In this document: one piece after another, positions 43,027 to 51,323 of the stretch
How positions within the stretch are numbered: the first letter of the stretch is position 1
How the letters are laid out: the number at the start of each line of letters is the position of its first letter
Assembly: GCF_014203535.1 (NCBI RefSeq)
Contig: NZ_JACHJI010000008.1
Coordinates: 310,001-374,000 of the forward strand
Direction of reading: 5' to 3'
DNA length: 64,000 nt
DNA from: Streptomyces griseomycini
GTDB taxonomy: Bacteria; Actinomycetota; Actinomycetes; Streptomycetales; Streptomycetaceae
The notes under the pieces: model-generated
Seen by the model: only the letters and a program-made list of their open reading frames with translations
Told to the model about the DNA's origin: nothing
The model's database searches: none
Translations under genes and position numbers: made by a program

Positions 43027-44001
43027 ATGAACGTCTCCCTCCCGCGTCCCGCCCGCCGTGCGGAGGTGCTCGCCGCCGGCGCGGCCGGTGTCACCGTCGT
43101 GCTGTGGGCCTCCGCCTTCGTGTCGATCCGCAGTGCGGGGGCCGCGTACTCGCCGGGGGCGCTCGCCCTCGGGCGGCTGCTGGCAGGTGCCCTGACGCTG
43201 GGGGCGATCTGTCTGCTGCGGCGCGAGGGGCCCCCGCCCCGGTCGGCGTGGCGGGGGATCCTGATATCGGGGCTGCTCTGGTTCGGGTTCTACATGGTGG
43301 CCCTCAACTGGGGCGAGCAGCAGGTCGACGCCGGTACGGCCGCCCTGGTGGTGAACATCGGGCCGATCCTCATCGCCCTGCTCGGTGCCCGGCTGCTCGG
43401 GGACGCGACGCCGCCGAGGCTGCTGGCGGGGATGGCCGTGTCGTTCGCCGGTGCGGTGACGGTGGGGCTGTCGATGTCCGGCGAGGGCGGGGCCTCGGTG
43501 CTCGGGGTGGTGCTGTGCCTGCTGGCGGCCGTGGCGTACGCGGCCGGGGTGGTCGCGCAGAAGCCGGCGCTGGGTGCGGCGAGTCCCCTGCAGGTGACGA
43601 CGTACGGGTGTCTGGTCGGGGCGGTGGCGTGCCTGCCGTTCGCCGGACAGCTCGTGCGGGAGGCCGCCGACGCGCCCGTCTCCGCCACGCTCAACATGGT
43701 CTACCTGGGCGTCTTCCCGACCGCCCTGGCCTTCACCACCTGGGCCTACGCGCTGGCCCGGACCACCGCGAGCCGGATGGGGGCGACCACGTACGCGGTG
43801 CCCGCGCTGGTGGTGCTGATGTCGTGGCTGGCGCTCGGCGAGGTGCCGGGGCCGCTCACGCTCGTGGGCGGCGTCCTGTGCCTCGCGGGCGTGGCGGTGT
43901 CGCGGTCCCGTTCCCGGGCGGGGACGGGACCGGGTGCGGCGCCGGCCTCCCGGCAGGAGACCGGGGAGCCGCGGGCCGGCCGGACGTCCGGGCCGGCGTG
44001 A
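43027..44001 (+). CDS. EamA-family transporter
   Basis: A 324-aa membrane protein with ten hydrophobic helices in two EamA repeats. AALVVNIGPILIALLGARLLGD ends the first repeat and ASRMGATTYAVPALVVLMSWLALGE is in the second. Probably a metabolite or amino-acid exporter. ATG 43027 is preferred to ATG 43024 because AGGAG is better spaced. The C-terminus is a charged tail. Preceded by an ArsR-type gene on the same strand, which is a plausible regulator. Confidence 0.9.
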   Translation: MNVSLPRPARRAEVLAAGAAGVTVVLWASAFVSIRSAGAAYSPGALALGRLLAGALTLGAICLLRREGPPPRSAWRGILISGLLWFGFYMVALNWGEQQVDAGTAALVVNIGPILIALLGARLLGDATPPRLLAGMAVSFAGAVTVGLSMSGEGGASVLGVVLCLLAAVAYAAGVVAQKPALGAASPLQVTTYGCLVGAVACLPFAGQLVREAADAPVSATLNMVYLGVFPTALAFTTWAYALARTTASRMGATTYAVPALVVLMSWLALGEVPGPLTLVGGVLCLAGVAVSRSRSRAGTGPGAAPASRQETGEPRAGRTSGPA

Positions 44002-44035
44002 CGCGGCCGCCCCGGACCGGGCTCCGGCGGCCGCG
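44002..44035. terminator. Bidirectional terminator
   Basis: CGCGGCCGCC (44002-44011) pairs with GGCGGCCGCG (44026-44035), directly after the EamA stop and before the alcohol dehydrogenase end. Confidence 0.75.
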
Positions 44036-44037
44036 CT

Positions 44038-45123
44038 CTAGAAGACCACCAGGGCGCGGCCGCCCTTGCCGGCGAGCATGGTGTCGAAGGCGGCCGGGAT
44101 GCCGTCCAGGGTGATCCGTTCGGTCACCAGGGCGCCCGGGTCGAGGCGGCCCGCCCTGATGTGCTCGGCGAGGACCGGGAGGTCCCGGGCGGGGTCGGAG
44201 TTGCCGTAGACGCAGCCGGACAGGGTCCTGCCCCAGTGGAAGATCTCCAGGGCGTTGAAGGTGACCCGCTGGTCCTTGCCGCCGATGCCGACGACCGTGG
44301 TGCGGCCGCCGCGCCGGGTCGAGTCCCAGGCCGTGCGGATGGTGCTCGCCCGGCCGACGCACTCGACGGCGGCGTCCACGCCCTGCTTGCCGGTGAGGGC
44401 GCGGATCTCGCGGGCGGTGGTGTCCGAGGCGATCAGGTAGTCGGTGGCCCCCGCCGACCGGGCCAGTTCCTCCTTCTCCGGGGAGACGTCGACCGCGACG
44501 ATCGTCGACGCGCCGGCGACACGGGCCGACTGGAGCGCGGCGAGCCCCACTCCCCCGACGCCGAAGACGGCGACCGTCTCGCCCGGTCGCACCCCGGCGG
44601 AGTGGTGGACCGCGCCGTAGCCGGTGAGCACGGCGCAGCCCAGCAGGGCGGCGTCGGCGAGCGGGACGCCGTCCGGGGCGGGCAGGACGCAGGACGCGGG
44701 CACCACCGTCTCCTCGGCGAACGCGGCGACGTTCAGCCCGGGGTACAGCTCGGTGCCGTCGTCGGCGCGGCGGGCGTGCACCTCGGCGGCGCCGTCCAGG
44801 GCGCCCGCGCACAGCCAGACCTCACCGCGTGCGCAGGCGGGGCAGGTGCCGCAGGAAGGTGCCCAGTTGAGGACGACGCCGTCACCGGGCGAGAGGTGGG
44901 TGACGCCCTCGCCGACGGCGACGACGGTCCCCGCGCCCTCGTGGCCGAGGACGGCCGGGACCGGCAGGCGCATGGTGCCGTCGGACAGGGACAGGTCGGA
45001 GTGGCAGACCCCGGCGGCGGCGAGCCGGACGCGGACCCGGCCGGGACCGGGTTCGGGAAGGTCGATGCCGGTGATCTCCAGCGGTGAACCGACGGCGGGC
45101 AGAACGGCGGCGCGGACAGCCAT
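44038..45123 (-). CDS. Zinc-dependent alcohol dehydrogenase (MDR, class III-like)
   Basis: A 361-aa medium-chain dehydrogenase. Catalytic zinc: GVCHSDLS and VLGHEGAGTV; structural zinc: CGTCPACARGEVWLC; Rossmann: VFGVGGVGLAALQ. The layout follows the NAD/mycothiol-dependent alcohol dehydrogenases of actinobacteria. It is 16 bp after the aldehyde dehydrogenase on the same strand, so the two would oxidise an alcohol to a carboxylate in sequence. Confidence 0.92.
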   Translation of the reverse strand: MAVRAAVLPAVGSPLEITGIDLPEPGPGRVRVRLAAAGVCHSDLSLSDGTMRLPVPAVLGHEGAGTVVAVGEGVTHLSPGDGVVLNWAPSCGTCPACARGEVWLCAGALDGAAEVHARRADDGTELYPGLNVAAFAEETVVPASCVLPAPDGVPLADAALLGCAVLTGYGAVHHSAGVRPGETVAVFGVGGVGLAALQSARVAGASTIVAVDVSPEKEELARSAGATDYLIASDTTAREIRALTGKQGVDAAVECVGRASTIRTAWDSTRRGGRTTVVGIGGKDQRVTFNALEIFHWGRTLSGCVYGNSDPARDLPVLAEHIRAGRLDPGALVTERITLDGIPAAFDTMLAGKGGRALVVF

Positions 45124-45139
45124 GACGGATACGACTCCC

Positions 45140-46528
45140 CTAGAACTGGAGGGACTTGGTCTGGAGGTACTCGGTCAGGCCGTGCACGCCGAGTTCGCGG
45201 CCCACGCCCGACTGCTTGTAACCGCCGAAGGGCGCGAGGGGGTTGAAGCTCCCGCCGTTGATGTCGACCTGGCCGGTGTCCATCCGGCGGGCGAAGGCCA
45301 CCGCCTCCGCCTCGTCGCCGGCCCAGACGGCGCCGGCCAGGCCGTAGACGGTGCCGTTGGCGATGCGCAGGGCGTCCTCCTCGTCGTCGTAGCGCAGGAC
45401 GGACAGGACCGGGCCGAAGATCTCCTCCTGGGCGACGGTCATCTCCGGGGTGACGTCGGCGAGGACGGTCGGACTGACGAAGTAGCCCTTCTCGCGCGGG
45501 GCTTCGGGGCCGCCGGCGACCAGGCGGGCACCCTCGGCCACGCCCTTCTCGATGTAACCGCGCACGCGCTCCCGCTGTCCCGCGTTGACGAGCGGGCCGA
45601 TGCGGTCGCCGTACTTCGCGGCGGCGGCCGCGGCGAGCTCCACCGCCTCGTCGTAGCGGTCCCGGTGGACCAGCATGCGGGTCCAGGCGCTGCACGTCTG
45701 GCCGGAGTTGGACATGACGTTGGCGACACCGACGTTGACCGCGCGGGCCAGGTCGGCGCTCGGCAGGATGACGTTGGCGGACTTGCCGCCGAGTTCCAGG
45801 GCGACCCGCTTCACCATGCCCGAGGCGATCGCGCCGATGCGGCGGCCGACGGCGGTGGAGCCGGTGAAGGAGACCAGGTCGACGTCCGGGTGCTCGGCGA
45901 GGGCCTGGCCGGCCACCGGACCGAGGCCGGTGACGAGGTTGAACACGCCCGCCGGGACCCCGGCCTCGTGCACCGCCTCGGCGAAGAGCCGGGCGGTCAG
46001 CGGGGTGTCCTCGGCGGGCTTGACGACGACCGTGCAGCCGGCGGCGAGGGCGGGGGCGACCTTGGCGACGATCTGGTGGAGCGGGTAGTTCCAGGGGGTG
46101 ATCGCACCGACCACGCCGACCGGCTCGTGGAGGACCGTGGAGTTGCCCGTCCTCTCCTCGAAGGCGTACGCGGCCGCCAGCTCGGCGTACGAACCCGCCA
46201 CCGCGACCGGCAGGCCGGCGTGGACGGTCTGCGCGAGCTTCGGGGGCGCGCCGAGTTCGGCGGTCACCGTCCGGGCGATCTCGTCCTGGCGGGCCACGAG
46301 CGCGTCCCGGAGGGCGGTCAGGCGGGCGGCGCGCTCGGCGGGCGGGGTGGCGGCCCACGCCGGGAGGGCGGCGCGGGCGGCGCGCACGGCGGCGTCGACG
46401 TCCTCCACGGTGCCCGCGGGGACCGTGGCGATCACCTGCTCGTCGGCCGGGTCCACGACCTCGATCACGTCCGGTCCGGCGGCGGGGCGCCACGAGCCGT
46501 CGATGTACATGCCGTCGTATGCCTTCAT
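45140..46528 (-). CDS. Aldehyde dehydrogenase
   Basis: A 462-aa NAD(P)-dependent aldehyde dehydrogenase. It starts MKAYDGMYIDGSWRPAAGPD; catalytic Glu in LELGGKS (about residue 247), catalytic Cys in NSGQTCSAWTR (about 281), and GGYKQSGVGRELG near the end. ATG 46528 follows GGAGGAAG with correct spacing; the long open frame upstream is a shadow of the ABC gene. It is co-transcribed with the alcohol dehydrogenase. An AAACTA...TAGTTT palindrome lies just upstream. Confidence 0.93.
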   Translation of the reverse strand: MKAYDGMYIDGSWRPAAGPDVIEVVDPADEQVIATVPAGTVEDVDAAVRAARAALPAWAATPPAERAARLTALRDALVARQDEIARTVTAELGAPPKLAQTVHAGLPVAVAGSYAELAAAYAFEERTGNSTVLHEPVGVVGAITPWNYPLHQIVAKVAPALAAGCTVVVKPAEDTPLTARLFAEAVHEAGVPAGVFNLVTGLGPVAGQALAEHPDVDLVSFTGSTAVGRRIGAIASGMVKRVALELGGKSANVILPSADLARAVNVGVANVMSNSGQTCSAWTRMLVHRDRYDEAVELAAAAAAKYGDRIGPLVNAGQRERVRGYIEKGVAEGARLVAGGPEAPREKGYFVSPTVLADVTPEMTVAQEEIFGPVLSVLRYDDEEDALRIANGTVYGLAGAVWAGDEAEAVAFARRMDTGQVDINGGSFNPLAPFGGYKQSGVGRELGVHGLTEYLQTKSLQF

Positions 46529-46565
46529 CGCGCTTCCTCCGAGGGGGCGTCGTCGTCCGGCACAT

Positions 46566-46584
46566 AAACTAGCGACGTTAGTTT
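46566..46584. promoter_or_regulatory. Candidate operator upstream of the aldehyde/alcohol dehydrogenase operon
   Basis: AAACTA-GCGACGT-TAGTTT, 6-bp arms, centred 47 bp upstream of the ATG. A TetR-type site of the form ACTA/TAGT is suggested; no regulator gene is adjacent. Confidence 0.45.
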
Positions 46585-46647
46585 TTCTGCGCCAGAGGGG
46601 CCTCCGGGAGCGGACGCCCCACCCCATGATCGGGCCGTGCGCCGGTG

Positions 46648-47985
46648 TCACTCCTCCAGATCGGGCAGGCGCTCCGGGTTCGGGCAGATGCGTTCGCCGT
46701 GCTGGTCGAAGACGAACAGGTGGGCGAGATCGACCAGGAGCGGCACCTGCATGCCGTGCCGGAGGCGGATGTCGGGGGTGGTGCGGACGATGAGGTCGCC
46801 CGGCACGCGCGGCTCGGCGGAGGCGGGCGCCGGTTCCGCCCGCTCGGGCCGGTCCAGGGTCGCCACGGGCCCCGCGCGCAACGCGCCGGCCCGCTCCCGC
46901 AGGCGTTCCAGGACCGTGCCCTCGCGGCGCCGCCGGGCGGGCCGGCCGGGGCGGGGGCGCGGCGCCTCCAGCTCGGGGACGACGGCGGGGCGGGAGCCGG
47001 TGTTGAAGTGGACGAGGACCTCGTGGCCCTGGAACTCCACGTGCTCCACCAGGCCGGTGAGCGCCACCTCTCCGGGGCGGGCGGCGGCGGGCTTGGCGAT
47101 GCGGACGGCCTCGGAGCGCAGGCCCACGATGACCTCGCGGCCCTGCTGCACGCGCAGCAACTGGTGGTCCAGGCAGAGGGGTTCGGGCAGCCGCAGGAAC
47201 TGCTTGCCCAGGCTGATGGTCATCGCCCCGTCGAGCGGGGCGCGGACCAGACCGCGCAGCAGATTGATGCGCGGGGTGCCGATGAAGGCGGCGACGAAGA
47301 CGTTGCTCGGCAGCGAGTACACCGTGCGCGGGGTGCCGACCTGCTGGAGGACTCCGCCGCGCAGGACGGCGACGCGGTCCCCGAGCGACATCGCCTCGGA
47401 CTGGTCGTGGGTGACGTAGACGGTGGTGACGCCCAGCTCCCGGGTGAGCTGGGAGATCTCGGCGCGCAGATGGTTGCGGAGCTTGGCGTCCAGGTTGGAC
47501 AGCGGCTCGTCCATCAGGAAGGCGGAGGGGTGGCGGGCGATGGCCCGGCCCATGGCGACCCGCTGGCGCTCCCCGCCGGAGAGCTGGGCGGGGAAGCGGT
47601 CGAGCAGGTCCTCGATGCCCAGCATGCGGGCGGTGGCGTCCACGCGCGGGGCCGGGTCGGTGCCGGGCGCCTCGATGCGCAGCGGGAAGCCGATGTTGTC
47701 GCGGCTGGTCATGCTCGGGTACAGGGCGAAGTTCTGGAACACCATCGCCATGTCCCGGCCGGAGGGCGGCAGGTCGTTGCCGTATTCCCCGTCGAGGAAG
47801 AGCTGTCCCTCGTCGATGTCCTCCAGGCCGGCGATCATCCTGAGCACGGTGGACTTGCCGCAGCCGGACGGGCCGAGCAGGACGAGGAACTCGCCCGGCG
47901 CGATGTCCAGCGACAACCGGTCCACCACGCGGACGCCTTGCGTGTAGGCCTTGCTCACGTCGTGCAGGGAGATGGCGCGTGTCAT
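46648..47985 (-). CDS. Orphan sugar-ABC-transporter ATPase (UgpC/MsmK type)
   Basis: A 445-aa ABC ATPase with N-terminal Walker A GPSGCGKST (about 37-45), signature LSGGERQRVAMGRA, Walker B FLMDEPLSNLDAKL, H-loop YVTHDQSEA, and two C-terminal TOBE/MalK-like regulatory parts (VAAFIGTPRINLL; GREVIVGLRSEAVRI). It has an extra Arg/Pro-rich insertion at about 335-405 (PRPRPGRPARRRRE). No permease or binding-protein gene is near, so it may energise unlinked sugar importers, as MsiK does in Streptomyces. Confidence 0.9.
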   Translation of the reverse strand: MTRAISLHDVSKAYTQGVRVVDRLSLDIAPGEFLVLLGPSGCGKSTVLRMIAGLEDIDEGQLFLDGEYGNDLPPSGRDMAMVFQNFALYPSMTSRDNIGFPLRIEAPGTDPAPRVDATARMLGIEDLLDRFPAQLSGGERQRVAMGRAIARHPSAFLMDEPLSNLDAKLRNHLRAEISQLTRELGVTTVYVTHDQSEAMSLGDRVAVLRGGVLQQVGTPRTVYSLPSNVFVAAFIGTPRINLLRGLVRAPLDGAMTISLGKQFLRLPEPLCLDHQLLRVQQGREVIVGLRSEAVRIAKPAAARPGEVALTGLVEHVEFQGHEVLVHFNTGSRPAVVPELEAPRPRPGRPARRRREGTVLERLRERAGALRAGPVATLDRPERAEPAPASAEPRVPGDLIVRTTPDIRLRHGMQVPLLVDLAHLFVFDQHGERICPNPERLPDLEE

Positions 47986-48195
47986 GAGGGTGCCCCCGGG
48001 GGCTCATCAGGGCGCTGGTGCTCCGCGGTCGGACGCCCCGTGCGGGTCGTACGGGGCGTGTGAGTCACGGAAGCTAACGGAATGTAGGCGGCCGGGGGAA
48101 GACACGGGACGGGATCTCGGCACTTCGTCCGATCCGCGAGAAAGCGGACGCCAGGATTCAGCGCGTGGGGCGGCAAACCCCTCCCCTGCTCCGCG

Positions 48196-48399
48196 TCAGC
48201 CCTCCCCGCCGTCGGAGTCGGTCGTGGATCCGCTCCGCGCGCCCGCGCGCGGACGGATCACCCGGAGCACCTCGCCCGCCAGCAGGGTCGCCCTCGCCAC
48301 GCCGCGCGCCCAGCGCGGGCCGCCCCGCGCCGCCCAGACGACGCAGGCGCATCCGCCGATGACGACCAGGAGCACACCGGACAGGACGACTGTGAGCAT
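48196..48399 (-). CDS. Small single-pass membrane protein
   Basis: A 67-aa protein: MLTVVLSGVLLVVIGGCACV is a hydrophobic N-terminal helix, followed by an Arg-rich cytoplasmic tail ending in TTDSDGGEG. ATG 48399 has GAGAGGAA about seven bases upstream. I do not recognise a family. Confidence 0.6.
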   Translation of the reverse strand: MLTVVLSGVLLVVIGGCACVVWAARGGPRWARGVARATLLAGEVLRVIRPRAGARSGSTTDSDGGEG

Positions 48400-48504
48400 G
48401 GGGTTCCTCTCGTGGGGCGTACGGCGTCCGGCCCTCGGCGTGCGGCCCCGTACGCGCGCGTGGTCCCGCCATCCTGTCAGCACGTGAGCGCCCACGGTCG
48501 CCGC

Positions 48505-49737
48505 TCAGCGGGTCGTACGGCACCGGGAGCGGTCGCGGGTGGGCCTCCGGCCGGACGGCCGGTCCCCCGTCGGACCGGAGGGGGTGCGCAGGGCGACGCC
48601 CGAGGACAGCAGGAGCAGGACGCCCAGCATCACGAACGGCGCCGCCGCGCCCGCCGCTCCCGCGATCAGGCCCGCCGCCGCGGGAGCGGCGGCCTGGCCC
48701 AGGCGGTTGCCGGTCAGGCGCAGGGCGAGGGCCGTGGAGCGGGCGTCGGCGGGGGCGGCCCGGACCACCGTGGTCATCGACAGCGGCTGGCCGACGCCCA
48801 GGCAGAAGCCGAGCACCGCGAGCATCAGGGCCAGGGCCCACACCGGGACCGGCACCGCGATGCCCGCGCAGAGCACCGCGGCCAGCAGGCACGTCACCGT
48901 CAGCAGCACGGTGCGGCCGAGCAGCCGCAGCAGCGGGGTGAGGACCAGCCGGCAGGCGATGGTGGCCGCGGCCCGCAGACTGAGCAGCAGGCCGACGACC
49001 GACGGGGCGATGCCGCGGTGCTCGCCGACCACGGGGAGGTAGGCGGTGAGGATGTCGGTCGCGGACAGCACGGCCATGCTGATGAGGATGCCCGCCGGAA
49101 CGCCCCGGGCCCGCAGGATGCGCCCGACCGGGACGCGCTCGCCCGGCGCCGCGCGGGAGACGGCCGGCGCCGGCTGCTCGATGCGCCACAGCGAGGTGCA
49201 GGCGACCGCCGCGCCCGCGCCCGCCACCAGCAGGGCGAGCGCGCTGGTGCCGGCCATGTCGGAGCCGCCGATCAGCGCGCCCGCCGCGATCGGACCGACC
49301 AGTTGGCCGAGGGAGGCGCCGATGGTGAAGTGGCCGAAGTTGCGGTCCTGTTCGTGCGGCGCCGACTGGCGGGCGACGAGCGACTGCGCGCCGATGACGA
49401 AGCAGAGGTGGCCGAGGCCCATCACCCCGCTCCACAGGCCCATCGCCCACAGGGAGTCCGCGAGCCCGCTCAGCGCGCAGCCGCCGGAGATGAGGACCAC
49501 GCCGGCCGGCAGCAGGGGCGCGCAGCGGCCGTGGTCGGTGCGCCGGCCGAGCGGTACGGCGACGAACAGCGGCAGCAGCGCGTACGCGCCCGCGATCACG
49601 CCGACCGCCTGCTCGTCCGCCCCCAGCGCGAGCGCCCGGTAGGAGACGGCGGGCCGGGCCATCGACACCGCCCCCTGCGCGAAGCCGAAGGCGATGACGA
49701 GGCGGAGCAGCCAGCCGCGGTTCCCACCGGGCGCCAT
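48505..49737 (-). CDS. MFS transporter
   Basis: A 410-aa major facilitator protein with about 12 hydrophobic helices. The loop VAVPLGRRTDHGR after TM2 is the MFS signature region. The N-terminus is short (MAPGGNRGW) and the C-terminal tail Arg-rich. Located 39 bp downstream of the citrate transporter gene on the same strand, so possibly co-transcribed. Substrate unknown. Confidence 0.88.
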   Translation of the reverse strand: MAPGGNRGWLLRLVIAFGFAQGAVSMARPAVSYRALALGADEQAVGVIAGAYALLPLFVAVPLGRRTDHGRCAPLLPAGVVLISGGCALSGLADSLWAMGLWSGVMGLGHLCFVIGAQSLVARQSAPHEQDRNFGHFTIGASLGQLVGPIAAGALIGGSDMAGTSALALLVAGAGAAVACTSLWRIEQPAPAVSRAAPGERVPVGRILRARGVPAGILISMAVLSATDILTAYLPVVGEHRGIAPSVVGLLLSLRAAATIACRLVLTPLLRLLGRTVLLTVTCLLAAVLCAGIAVPVPVWALALMLAVLGFCLGVGQPLSMTTVVRAAPADARSTALALRLTGNRLGQAAAPAAAGLIAGAAGAAAPFVMLGVLLLLSSGVALRTPSGPTGDRPSGRRPTRDRSRCRTTR

Positions 49738-49776
49738 GATCGGGTCCTCCTTGGAGCGTTCTCGGCTGAGCCGGGA

Positions 49777-51189
49777 TCAGATGGTCCCGAACAGGATTCC
49801 GGCCGCGAGGATCAGCAGGCAGGTCAGGGCCGCCCACTTCACCACGAACCGCGTGTGGTCGCCGAACTCGACCTTGGCCATGCCGACCAGGACGTACACC
49901 GCGGGGACGAGCGGGCTGGACATGTGCAGCGGCTGGCCGACCAGGGAGGCGCGGGCCATCTCCAGCGGGGAGACCCCGTGCGCCGCGCCGGCCTCGGCGA
50001 GCACCGGCAGGACACCGAAGTAGAAGCCGTCGTTGGACATGAAGTAGGTGAGCGGAAGGCTCAGCAGGCCGGTGACCAGGGCCATGTGCGGGCCCATGCC
50101 CTCGGGGATGACGTCCACCATCCACTCGGCCATGCTGTCGACCATCCCGGTGCCCTGGAGGACGCCGGTGAAGACGGCGGCGGCGAAGACCATGCCGGAG
50201 ACGTTCAGGACGTTGTCGGCGTGGGCCGCGATCCGGGCCTTCTGGTCGGGGATGTGCGGGAAGTTGACGGTGAGCGCGAGCGCGGCGCCGAGCAGGAACA
50301 GCACCGGGATCGGCAGCCACTCCATGATCATCGCGGTGAGCAGGGCGACCGTGAGCAGCGCGTTGAACCAGTACAGCCCGGGACGCAGGGTGGGGCGGTT
50401 CGGGTCGAGGCCCCGGAAGTCGTCGTCCTCCGCGTCGGCGCCGGCGTCCGTGCCGGCGCCGGAACCGCCGGCCGCCGTGGTGCTCCCGCCGCTGCCGGCA
50501 CCGCCGCCCGCGCCGACGAGAACCGCCTCGGTCCGCTCCGCCTCCTCCCCGACCAGCGCCTCGTCCAGCGTCAGCACGCCCAGCCGCCTGCGCTCCCGCA
50601 GGCCGAGCACGTACGCCAGCAGGACCACGCCCAGCAGGCCGACCAGCAGGGCCGGGATCATCGGGACGAAGATGTCGCTCGCGTCGAGCTTCAGCGCGGT
50701 GGCGGCACGGGCCGTCGGGCCGCCCCAGGGGAGGGTGTTCATCACGCCGTTGGCCATGGCGGCGACGCCGGTCATCACGACCAGGCTCATCTTCAGGCGC
50801 TTGTACAGCGGGTACATCGCCGAGACGGTGATCATGAAGGTGGTGGACCCGTCGCCGTCCAGCGACACGATCGCGGCGAGCAGCGCGGTGCCGACGACGA
50901 TCCGCATCGGGTCCGCCTTGCAGAACCGGAGGATCCCGCGAACGATCGGGTCGAAGAGGCCGACGTCGATCATCACGCCGAAGTAGACGATCGCGAACAT
51001 GAGCATCGCCGCGGTGGGGGCGAGGCTGGACACGCCGTCGATGACGTAGTCACCGAGGTGCGCGCCCTTGCCGACGAACACGCAGAACAGCGCGGGGATC
51101 AGCACGAGCGCCGCGATCGGCGACATCTTCTTCACCATGATCAGGACCAGGAAGGTCGCGATCATGGCGAAGCCGAGGATGGTCAGCAT
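49777..51189 (-). CDS. Citrate-Mg/Ca transporter (CitMHS family)
   Basis: A 470-aa membrane permease for metal-citrate. MLTILGFAMIATFLVLIMVK is the first helix; LDGDGSTTFMITVSAMYPLY and NTLPWGGPTARAATAL are family hallmarks, and YFMSNDGFYFGVLPVLAEAG and LVGQPLHMSSPLVPAVYVLV are in the second half. A cytosolic linker at about 205-255 is Gly/Ala/Asp-rich. ATG 51189 has AGGTG nine bases upstream. A 10-bp inverted repeat flanks its leader (51197-51254), probably regulatory. Confidence 0.92.
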   Translation of the reverse strand: MLTILGFAMIATFLVLIMVKKMSPIAALVLIPALFCVFVGKGAHLGDYVIDGVSSLAPTAAMLMFAIVYFGVMIDVGLFDPIVRGILRFCKADPMRIVVGTALLAAIVSLDGDGSTTFMITVSAMYPLYKRLKMSLVVMTGVAAMANGVMNTLPWGGPTARAATALKLDASDIFVPMIPALLVGLLGVVLLAYVLGLRERRRLGVLTLDEALVGEEAERTEAVLVGAGGGAGSGGSTTAAGGSGAGTDAGADAEDDDFRGLDPNRPTLRPGLYWFNALLTVALLTAMIMEWLPIPVLFLLGAALALTVNFPHIPDQKARIAAHADNVLNVSGMVFAAAVFTGVLQGTGMVDSMAEWMVDVIPEGMGPHMALVTGLLSLPLTYFMSNDGFYFGVLPVLAEAGAAHGVSPLEMARASLVGQPLHMSSPLVPAVYVLVGMAKVEFGDHTRFVVKWAALTCLLILAAGILFGTI

Positions 51190-51196
51190 GAGTGGA

Positions 51197-51254
51197 CACC
51201 TAACGTTCGCCCTTGAACATCCCACCAGGGCCGGCGGTGCGACGACGTTAGGTG
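51197..51254. promoter_or_regulatory. Inverted repeat in the citM-like leader
   Basis: CACCTAACGT (51197-51206) and ACGTTAGGTG (51245-51254) are perfect inverted repeats 38 bp apart, the first directly upstream of the ATG. They could be two operator half-sites or a 5'-leader stem. Confidence 0.5.
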
Positions 51255-51323
51255 CCGCAAAGCTGCGTTAACAAGACGTTGACGTGCGAGCAATAAGCGC
51301 AAAACCCCAGGTCACGGCTTTGC

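Noticed and set aside
45140..48007. A single 955-aa open frame covering aldehyde dehydrogenase and the ABC gene region
   Set aside because: The N-terminal half is a frame-shifted reading of the ABC ATPase gene; the aldehyde dehydrogenase starts at ATG 46528 with a proper ribosome site.
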